The position numbers and the translations under genes were made by a program. 64,000 bases of DNA from a virus: IMG/VR virus record IMGVR_UViG_3300035670_000078, positions 1 through 64,000 of that record; one strand, given 5' to 3'. Within the stretch, counting starts at the first letter, position 1; each line of letters opens with the position of its first letter. Under the pieces are notes generated by a model. That model ran no database searches, was not told where the DNA came from, and was given only the letters and a program-made list of their open reading frames with translations. This document shows positions 39,885 through 47,092 of the stretch, in pieces.

Positions 39885-40487
39885 TCAGCTCCAGCGGTTG
39901 CTACGGGATTTCTTCGGCTCGTCCTTACGAAGCATCTTCTCGAGGTCGGCCACGCGCTTGGCAACGTGCTTTCCCTTGAGCGTCTCCATGGCATGACCGA
40001 CCTTGGCGTAGTACGTCAAGTCAGACTTCACTTCGCCCGGTCTGAGGTCTTGGCAGCGCTTGAAGCCTTTGTCGATCAGGTCGGGATCGGGCTCCACCTC
40101 GATCTTAGGCACAGCCGCACCGAGGCTCGCCACATAGGCGCTGATCTTCCAACGAGTCAGAGTGATCGAATGGTAGTTCAGGGCGTCCGCGATGACATTG
40201 ACAGGGTAGCCAAGCTCGGCGAGTGCGAGAGCATGAACCCGCTCCCCATCGTGCGTACGAAGGTGACCGAAGAACACCGTCCGGCGCTTGATGTGGTCCT
40301 TCATGTCGAGGATATTGCGGCACTTATCGACGAGACGCTCGGGGAGCTGCGACTCGCTTCGATTATGCTGCCTGTGTGTCGGGGCGAACGTGACTTTCTT
40401 CGCCTCACCGAGAATCGAGATGACCTCCTCGGTTAGCTCAGGACCGAACACGTCGACTGCGATGAGGTAGGACCGCTGCTTTTCCAT
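39885..40487 (-). CDS. HTH-containing hypothetical protein
   Basis: 200 aa. A central segment (ALAELGYPVNVIADALNYHSITLTRWKISAY) is HTH-like; N- and C-termini are helical and basic. It is 2 nt from the previous gene, so the two may work as a pair. Confidence 0.6.
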   Translation of the reverse strand: MEKQRSYLIAVDVFGPELTEEVISILGEAKKVTFAPTHRQHNRSESQLPERLVDKCRNILDMKDHIKRRTVFFGHLRTHDGERVHALALAELGYPVNVIADALNYHSITLTRWKISAYVASLGAAVPKIEVEPDPDLIDKGFKRCQDLRPGEVKSDLTYYAKVGHAMETLKGKHVAKRVADLEKMLRKDEPKKSRSNRWS

Positions 40488-40502
40488 GAATCACTCCTAA
40501 CA

Positions 40503-40532
40503 AAAACGGCCAGCACTGAGGCTGGCCGTTTT
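40503..40532 (-). terminator. Terminator after the AT-hook gene
   Basis: AAAACGGCCAGC, loop ACTGAG, GCTGGCCGTTTT. It lies just downstream of the minus-strand gene ending at 40556 and could work in both directions. Confidence 0.8.
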
Positions 40533-40555
40533 CACGCCGGCGGCGAGGTTAAAGC

Positions 40556-41035
40556 TCAGGAGGGCTCGGCGTAGACGCCGTCCTTACCGAACTTACCACC
40601 GCGATCCAGCGTCGCAATGAAGGCCGCAACGGCCCCCTTGGGATGCCCGATGCCAACAAGCTGCGAACCGAGCTGATCGCGCGTGACCTTGCCCTGAGCA
40701 CTGAGCGTCTTGAGGACGTCAGCCATCTTGGGGCGATCAGACGACGCGGCAGCGCTGGCGGCCTTCTGCTCGGCGGTGAGCGGCTTACGGCCGCGCTTCT
40801 TCGGCGCCTCGTCAGAAGTTGCGACAACAGCGGCCTCAACGGCCTCGGCCTTGGTGGCGGGCTTAACAACGCCGGGCTTGCGACCCCGACGCTGCTTCTC
40901 CGCAACAACCTCCTGCGGCTGCTGCGAAGCGAACTGGAGGGCGCTCACGACCTGAGCGATGGAGGTCGTGGGAACGTTCACCTTCCAGTCATTGGTGGAG
41001 ACGATAGTGAATCCGTTAACGTTCTTGATCTGCAC
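40556..41035 (-). CDS. AT-hook DNA-binding protein
   Basis: 159 aa. Two AT-hook-like motifs, RRGRKPG (about 49-55) and KKRGRKPL (about 79-86), lie in an Ala/Lys-rich linker. The C-terminal ~60 residues (DVLKTLSAQGKVTRDQL onward) look like a winged helix. Probably binds A+T-rich DNA or acts as a nucleoid-type factor. Confidence 0.7.
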   Translation of the reverse strand: MQIKNVNGFTIVSTNDWKVNVPTTSIAQVVSALQFASQQPQEVVAEKQRRGRKPGVVKPATKAEAVEAAVVATSDEAPKKRGRKPLTAEQKAASAAASSDRPKMADVLKTLSAQGKVTRDQLGSQLVGIGHPKGAVAAFIATLDRGGKFGKDGVYAEPS

Positions 41036-41145
41036 AGTGGGTTCCTTCGGCGTGTAAAAAGCCGTTCTTGGATTAGGTTAAGGCGTTCGCCTTGTTCCTG
41101 CTGCGGAAAATGCGACTGATAGCGTGTTCAGTCAATAGAAAATCA

Positions 41146-42687
41146 CTAAAACGACATGCGAATGCCGTCCAAACTTTCTACGAGAGCCGGGTTGTGCGTG
41201 ATGACAATCACTGGACGGGTCTGCCCGATCCTAGACAATAGATCGCAAGCGGCCTGCACACCGTCGGTATCGAGGGCGTCAAACGCCTCATCGAAAACCA
41301 ACGTACCCTTTGAGCGGGACAGGGAGGCCAGGGCGAGGAGCAGGGAAAGATCAACGCGACGGCGCTGCCCACCTGACAAAGCCTTGTACCCCTGACCACC
41401 GCCGTACCCGTCGATCTGGATCTCGATCTTGTCTTGGATCTTCCCGTTGCCGAGTTCTGTCTGAGCAGACAGACCGAGCTTCACCCCGGTGCACAACCAG
41501 CCAAGGTAGGTGTTGGCAAGCTCCTCAAGAGAGGACAGTGCCTTCGACAAAATACGGGAGCGCACACCGCGCACGCCGAGGACCCTAATGGTGTGCTCGA
41601 GAACGGTCGCCTCGTCGGTCACGAACTCGAGGTCGAAGTTCAGGACGTTGATAGCCTCCTGCTCGACCTTGAACTGCTCACGAAGCTCGGCCAGCTTCTT
41701 ACGGACACTCTCAGTCTGGGCGGACGTGGCCTTGGCGATCGTCGCCTGCAGCTCCCTCAGGCGCGCGTCTAGCTCCTCGACCTCCTTATTGGCTTCGAGC
41801 ATCTCCGTGCGGCACTCGTCCTCAATGCGAACGAGCGTGTCTGAGGCTGCCTTGAGGTCGTCGTCCTGTTTCTTCAACAGGTCAGCAGGGATCGGCTGCT
41901 GGCAGGCATAGCAGGTGCCGTTCGTGTGCTTCAGCTTCGCCGTCGAGAGGAGACTGACCTGAGCCTTCGACTGGCTGATCTTCAGTAGCAGGTCATTATT
42001 TCTACGGCTGAGTTCAGTGCGGCGGCTCATCCTCTCAGAGACCTCTGCTTTGACGGCATCGAGGTCAACGTCGGCGTCGATGCCGCTCTTGGCGAGGATG
42101 TCCTTGAGGCTGATCGCCTGATGCTTCAAAGACTCGATCTTCTGCTGCGCGACGGCGATGTCGGTCCGCACACCGTTCATCCGAACCTGCACAGCCTGAA
42201 GCTCCTTCTTCGCATGGCTGGCGGCGTCATCGAAGACGGCGACGCCGATGAGCTTCTCGAGCAGACGCTTTCGCTCGGCGTCGGTCGCCCCAGAGAAAAG
42301 GGCGGCGTCGGAGCTTGAGAAGACATGCGTCCGCCTCCACGTCAGGAGGTCACCGATCTCGACTTCGAGAGCGTCTTGTGCTTTGGTGTTCGTCTCGAAT
42401 ACGACCGGCGGCTTGCCGGTGTAGTTCCAGGTGAGCTTCTGGGATCGTTGAGATCCGCGAGTGACCTCCAGCTTGTCGGTCACGAGTCGGACCTCGCACC
42501 TCGTAGTCGTGGGCGCCGCGTCGCGTAGAGTCTTGCCCCAAGCTGCCCATGCAGGTGCTTCTAGACACCTTACAGTCTTTCCTGTACCATTCTTACCTGT
42601 GACGGTAACAATTCCTGTCTCCGGGAACTCAACCGAGGTCTCCGGGAAGTCAGCGAATCCTCTAAACCAGACCTTTTTTATAAGCAT
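41146..42687 (-). CDS. SbcC/Rad50-like recombination ATPase
   Basis: 513 aa from the ATG at 42687 (AAGGA upstream); an upstream ATG at 42711 is less likely. Walker A GKNGTGKT (31-38), coiled-coil arms, zinc-hook CYAC (about 259-262), ABC signature LSGGQ (about 437-441), Walker B LVFDEA (about 463-468). This is the T4 gp46/SbcC partner of the nuclease at 51537-52589. The two processes double-strand breaks. It is short (513 aa), typical of phage forms. Its start codon shares CATG with the divergent gene. Confidence 0.9.
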   Translation of the reverse strand: MLIKKVWFRGFADFPETSVEFPETGIVTVTGKNGTGKTVRCLEAPAWAAWGKTLRDAAPTTTRCEVRLVTDKLEVTRGSQRSQKLTWNYTGKPPVVFETNTKAQDALEVEIGDLLTWRRTHVFSSSDAALFSGATDAERKRLLEKLIGVAVFDDAASHAKKELQAVQVRMNGVRTDIAVAQQKIESLKHQAISLKDILAKSGIDADVDLDAVKAEVSERMSRRTELSRRNNDLLLKISQSKAQVSLLSTAKLKHTNGTCYACQQPIPADLLKKQDDDLKAASDTLVRIEDECRTEMLEANKEVEELDARLRELQATIAKATSAQTESVRKKLAELREQFKVEQEAINVLNFDLEFVTDEATVLEHTIRVLGVRGVRSRILSKALSSLEELANTYLGWLCTGVKLGLSAQTELGNGKIQDKIEIQIDGYGGGQGYKALSGGQRRRVDLSLLLALASLSRSKGTLVFDEAFDALDTDGVQAACDLLSRIGQTRPVIVITHNPALVESLDGIRMSF

Positions 42688-43522
42688 GAACTTTGAATCC
42701 TTCTTCGGCATCAGCCCCGTGCGTGAAGGCCGAGCAACAACTTATACTGTAAATGTAGCTTTGGCTACAGGAACAGACCCCTACAAAGAGATAGCTGCGC
42801 TTAGCGTGAAGCTGCCTCCTTTGCCAAGCATTCCTGCTCAAGCTAAGGCCTGGTCCGGCGTCGCTCACCTACTTGAGATTTGGCAGCAAGCGGCCAAGTG
42901 GACCAACGTTCCAGAGGACAAACGGAAGAAGGCCGAGTGGGTGTGGAAGAACAGCCTCAAGCGAGAGAACACGCAGGCTGCCATGCTTGAGGCCGTCGAG
43001 CAGCTTCACAAGCTAAGGGAGGAGGGCAGCCAGCTCTGTCCCCTTCTATGGGCGTGGTGGAGAACCAACCAGCTCCTCGAAGAGGGAAAGAGCGGTCTCG
43101 AGTTCCTCTCGGTATGGTCGGCGGCCGCACTCAAGTCGCCGAAGGTGCGACGCTGGTTCTATCAAGAGGTGGACCAGGAGAACATCCTACGTCGTCAAGT
43201 GTGGCCGGACTCGGTGTCAACTCTACTTGACATAGTAAAAACATTTGAAGCTGAGGCTAAAAGACTGTCAGATCAAGCTGCGCATAAGCAACTTTGGTTA
43301 GAAAAGTACAGTCAACCTTACAAAGATACGCTTGAGTCAGCTCAGTTCATACAAAAGTCGGCTCAAAACCGTGTCAATGAGCGTGCTGCGCGGTACGATC
43401 TTGGTGTTTGGTTGTCAGCTAATCTTGTTGAGTATCTTGGTCTTGCAGGAACTAGCTCTAGCGTTGTTCAAAAGAGCTTGCAGTCCAGCACCCGGCTGCG
43501 TAAGACATCAAAGCGTCGCTGA
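42686..43522 (+). CDS. Hypothetical protein divergent from the SbcC-like gene
   Basis: 278 aa. Start ATG 42686-42688 overlaps the divergent SbcC-like start codon. Helical, Trp/Lys-rich, no signal or motif. Base composition becomes more A+T-rich after about 43210. No clear SD. Confidence 0.6.
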   Translation: MNFESFFGISPVREGRATTYTVNVALATGTDPYKEIAALSVKLPPLPSIPAQAKAWSGVAHLLEIWQQAAKWTNVPEDKRKKAEWVWKNSLKRENTQAAMLEAVEQLHKLREEGSQLCPLLWAWWRTNQLLEEGKSGLEFLSVWSAAALKSPKVRRWFYQEVDQENILRRQVWPDSVSTLLDIVKTFEAEAKRLSDQAAHKQLWLEKYSQPYKDTLESAQFIQKSAQNRVNERAARYDLGVWLSANLVEYLGLAGTSSSVVQKSLQSSTRLRKTSKRR

Positions 43523-43548
43523 GCTTCAACCCAGTCAGGAGAGTCTGA

Positions 43549-44928
43549 GTGGACTCGTATAACTTTCATCCGCAATTCGAGCAGGCGGTTCTTTATTACC
43601 TTTGCTCGGAAAAGAAGTTCTTTCATCTGTACCACAAGTACATCCAAGCGGATCTACTTCAGACAGAGTCGGCAAAGCTGGCCCTATCGGCCGCCAAGTC
43701 CATCTACAAGGACATCTCTGATGCCCCCGGCAGCACCACGATGGTTCTGCAGCGCGTCAAGAGTAAGGTCATCAGCGGCGACGTCACCGTTGACGCATAC
43801 AATGAACTGTCGTTCTACCTCGACGACGTGCCGAACATTTCGGACTGGCGGGCGGTGGGGAGCGAACTGACCCCGACCTTGAAGGAATCGCTCCGTCACG
43901 CCGCCGTTCTCAAAGCCATCGAGTCCCGTCAGGGCAAGAAGTCGATGGCCGATACTGCTGCTTACATGCAGGAGATCGAGAACATCGGTCAGTACGTCGA
44001 GGGCAAAGCGCCCCTGTCATTCGATGACATCGACGGCCGTGACGCCTTTTCCGCCCTCGAGGAAATGATCGACATCGGCCGTATGCGGACAGGTATCGAC
44101 GAACTCGACCTGACCCTGGGCGGCGGACCGCCGTGCGGCACGCTCTCGGTATTCGTTGCTCGCCCCGGCGGCGGTAAGAGCATGTGCCTGTCGCAAATCG
44201 GCGCCCATGCGTTTGCGGCTGAGGGCAAGCAGGTAGCGCACGTCACCATTTCCGAGGTACCCGCCCATATCATCATGGCGCGTGTGCTCGCCCCGATTCT
44301 CGGCACCAAGATTTCGGACATCACGCGCGAGCCGCCTGAGGCTCGCAGGCTGTGGCAGGCTTATAAGCAAAGGGCAGACGCGAACCTCGGCGGCTACAAG
44401 ACCTTCGAGTTCACGTCAAAGACGCCGGTCAGCCAGATCCGCGCTGAGGTGATGGGCTTCTACCAGAAGAACTTCAAGTCCAAGCCGGACGTCATCATCT
44501 TCGATTATCTCGGCCTGTCTTCGTCGCTCAAGGCACCGAAGGGCGCCAATTCCTACACGCAGGGCGAATATATCACCGGCGAGCTGCTCGACTGGGCGCA
44601 GTCGGAAAAGGTCTGGATCTTCACCGCCGCGCAGAGCCAGCGCATGAAGGCCAAGGGTGGCAAGGCGATTATCGGCCTCGATGATATCGCCGACAGCTAC
44701 CATATCGTCCGCATCGCCGACATCGTCATCACGATCAACACGGACGAGGACGAGCCCGGAGTTTTTCAGGGCAGCTTCCATTTCGCGAAGAACCGCTTCG
44801 GACCGTCGGGCGGAACGACCAGCCGAAATCCCGTCAACTGGGATACCGGCCTCGTCGCGCCGTCGTCGTTCTTCCAAGCCAAGGCCACCCGTTACTGGGC
44901 AGACCAGCAGCCCTACTTCGTGAACTAG
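43549..44928 (+). CDS. DnaB-like replicative helicase
   Basis: 459 aa from GTG, after CAGGAGAG. An N-terminal helical domain (about 1-170) precedes a RecA-like motor: Walker A ARPGGGKSM (about 205-213) and Walker B VIIFDYL. The order of domains fits DnaB-type hexameric helicases that unwind the fork 5'-3'. It lies directly before the primase gene, as in many phages. Confidence 0.85.
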   Translation: MDSYNFHPQFEQAVLYYLCSEKKFFHLYHKYIQADLLQTESAKLALSAAKSIYKDISDAPGSTTMVLQRVKSKVISGDVTVDAYNELSFYLDDVPNISDWRAVGSELTPTLKESLRHAAVLKAIESRQGKKSMADTAAYMQEIENIGQYVEGKAPLSFDDIDGRDAFSALEEMIDIGRMRTGIDELDLTLGGGPPCGTLSVFVARPGGGKSMCLSQIGAHAFAAEGKQVAHVTISEVPAHIIMARVLAPILGTKISDITREPPEARRLWQAYKQRADANLGGYKTFEFTSKTPVSQIRAEVMGFYQKNFKSKPDVIIFDYLGLSSSLKAPKGANSYTQGEYITGELLDWAQSEKVWIFTAAQSQRMKAKGGKAIIGLDDIADSYHIVRIADIVITINTDEDEPGVFQGSFHFAKNRFGPSGGTTSRNPVNWDTGLVAPSSFFQAKATRYWADQQPYFVN

Positions 44929-44929
44929 C

Positions 44930-45823
44930 ATGTCGGGATATATTCGCGGCTCCTCCGAGGTACTCGAGGCGATCGCGGACATACGCCCCAGCCCATCAGG
45001 CTGGATTCGGGCGGTGTGTCCCTATTGCCTCGCGTCTGGACACGAAACCAACAAGAAGAAGCTCTCGGTCAGCCTTGAGACCGGGTTCTTTCAGTGCTGG
45101 CGCGCTGACTGCGGGGCGAAGGGATTTATCGAGGTCGATGAGAGGGCGCTGAAGAAATACAAGAAGGCACCGACCGAGGAGAAGCCGGACGACGGGCGCG
45201 TTCCTCTGCCTGCTGACTTCACCCCGCTGAACACGTTCAGCGATGCGATCTCGCTCAAGAAGTTCTACGCCTACCTCAAGACACGGTTCGTAAAGGACCA
45301 GACGATCGTCGAGGCAAACCTCGGGGCGTGCCTCGTTGGCGAGTACGCCAACAAGGTCGTCATCCCCGTCTATCATCGGGGAGAGGTGGCTGGGTTCACC
45401 TCACGATCAGTGGTGGGCAAGGATTTTATGAACCCACCGAAGTTCAAGCGAACGCACTACATGCTCAACGGCGACGCCCTGCTCGAGGAGAGCACCGAGC
45501 CCGTGGTCATCGTAGAGGGGCCGTTTGACTGTCTGCGCCACTGGCCCTATGCCGTCGCCTGCTTTGGCAAGCCGACACACCACCATGAGAAATTGATCCG
45601 CGAGGCCAAGCGACCTGTGATAATTGGTCTCGACGCCGACGCCCAGATGGAGGGCTGGGGCCTCGCTATGAAGCTCGAACTTGAAGGCCGTGACGTCAGG
45701 TTCCTGAAAATTCGGCCGGGTACCGATCCGGGCAAAACCCCACACGAAGAATTCATGGAATGGGCCTCGACAGCGCCGAGAGCTTCGTCTACTAATCCAT
45801 CAACGTCTAGCATCCTGAAGTAA
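44930..45823 (+). CDS. DNA primase (zinc finger plus TOPRIM)
   Basis: 297 aa. The N-terminus has a CPYC...C...C zinc finger (about 24-57); the TOPRIM domain shows VVIVEGPFDCLRHW and IIGLDADAQMEG with metal-binding acids. It makes RNA primers beside the DnaB-like helicase. The last bases and stop codon lie in a perfect 9-bp hairpin (CATCCTGA/TCAGGATG, 45811-45831). C-terminal helicase domain absent. Confidence 0.85.
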   Translation: MSGYIRGSSEVLEAIADIRPSPSGWIRAVCPYCLASGHETNKKKLSVSLETGFFQCWRADCGAKGFIEVDERALKKYKKAPTEEKPDDGRVPLPADFTPLNTFSDAISLKKFYAYLKTRFVKDQTIVEANLGACLVGEYANKVVIPVYHRGEVAGFTSRSVVGKDFMNPPKFKRTHYMLNGDALLEESTEPVVIVEGPFDCLRHWPYAVACFGKPTHHHEKLIREAKRPVIIGLDADAQMEGWGLAMKLELEGRDVRFLKIRPGTDPGKTPHEEFMEWASTAPRASSTNPSTSSILK

Positions 45824-45856
45824 TCAGGATGCAGCCTTCCCACAAAAGGAATAACT

Positions 45857-47089
45857 GTGAAGTACAGTAGTGCAACAGGTTTTGTTCGTATCGACGGTGT
45901 CGAGTCGCTTTTCAACGTCTCCGAAGACGGAAGTATCTACCTCTCCGTGAAGCTCGACAATTTCGACAAGGCGATCGAGTGGCTCAAGAGCCTCGAGGGC
46001 GAGGTCGCTCAGCCAGTCGAGAAGGTTGAGAAGCCTAAGAAGGTCAAGCCGCCTGAGCCTGTAGTCGAGGCACCTGCGCCAGCCCCGGCACCCGAGCCTC
46101 CAAAAGAGACGGTCGAGATCCTCTTCAACGTCGTCGAAAAGGCCGTGCCCGAGCCCGTGAAGCTGCCCGAGCCTGTGGAGGTCGTCGCGGCGGTTGTCGA
46201 GCCTCAGCTTGATCTCTTCAAGCCTGCGCCAGAGCCCGAGCCAGTGGAGCCCGAGCCCGAAAAGTTCGAGGCGCCGTCCGAGACCTCTGACGCTCCCCAG
46301 CCGAAAAGGCGTGGTCGCCCTCCCGGATCCAAGAATAAGGTGCGCGAGGCTCAGGCGTCAGAAGACGCTCCGCTGAGGATTCCTGCTCCGGCAAAGCCTA
46401 TCGAGAGCCTGCCCATTACTAAGCTGGTGACTCCGGCCAAGATCGAGGAGGTGCGGAAAGCCACCGAGGTTGGTCTCGTTATCCGCCGGGTCCTCAAGAT
46501 GGAGAACACCTCTTTCCCGATTGAGGTCCGTCCTGCTGGCCTTGGTTGGTCGGCAAGCTGCCCGCAGCTGCCTGATCTCCAGGGCGTCGGCACGAACGAG
46601 ACGGACGCGGTGAACGACCTCCGCATGGCTATCGCTGACTGGCACAGCGCTATGCAGAAGCAGGCCGCCAAGTCGGCGGCTGCTGCGGCCGCTGGCCTGC
46701 CTGTCGAGCCTGAGCCGGTCAAGCTCACCCCGAGGGAGAAGATGGTCACGATCCATCCCACCCCCGAGGCAGCGCAGGCCATCCCGCCCGTGTACGATTC
46801 GCTCGAGGACCTCGGCGACGAGTGCGTGAAGTGTCAGAGCCCCGGTGAGGCTGTCCGTCTCGCCATCTTCTTCCACTTCGACAACAACGCTGAGCATCTC
46901 AGCAAGCCCTACGAGGCTCTGCTCAAGTACACCGCGACGTACATGACGAGCATCTGGCCCCGCGTTCCGGCGCTTCAGGGCAAGAAGATCCGCTCGCCAG
47001 AGAAGCAGCTCGACCTCGCGCGCACGTACCTCGACCAGTACCTCCGCGTTAAGAACGGCAAGTCGCCTGTCGGCAACGACGAGGATTGA
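45857..47089 (+). CDS. AT-hook and HicB-like multidomain protein
   Basis: 410 aa. A small N-terminal domain (about 1-45) is followed by a long Pro/Glu/Val-rich linker (about 55-150), an AT-hook KRRGRPPGSKNK (about 151-162), and a HicB-antitoxin-like fold FPIEVRPAGLGWSASCPQLPDLQG (about 217-240). The C-terminal ~120 residues are unassigned. It may bind DNA near the replication fork. No HicA-like toxin was seen. Confidence 0.65.
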   Translation: MKYSSATGFVRIDGVESLFNVSEDGSIYLSVKLDNFDKAIEWLKSLEGEVAQPVEKVEKPKKVKPPEPVVEAPAPAPAPEPPKETVEILFNVVEKAVPEPVKLPEPVEVVAAVVEPQLDLFKPAPEPEPVEPEPEKFEAPSETSDAPQPKRRGRPPGSKNKVREAQASEDAPLRIPAPAKPIESLPITKLVTPAKIEEVRKATEVGLVIRRVLKMENTSFPIEVRPAGLGWSASCPQLPDLQGVGTNETDAVNDLRMAIADWHSAMQKQAAKSAAAAAAGLPVEPEPVKLTPREKMVTIHPTPEAAQAIPPVYDSLEDLGDECVKCQSPGEAVRLAIFFHFDNNAEHLSKPYEALLKYTATYMTSIWPRVPALQGKKIRSPEKQLDLARTYLDQYLRVKNGKSPVGNDED

Positions 47090-47092
47090 GAA

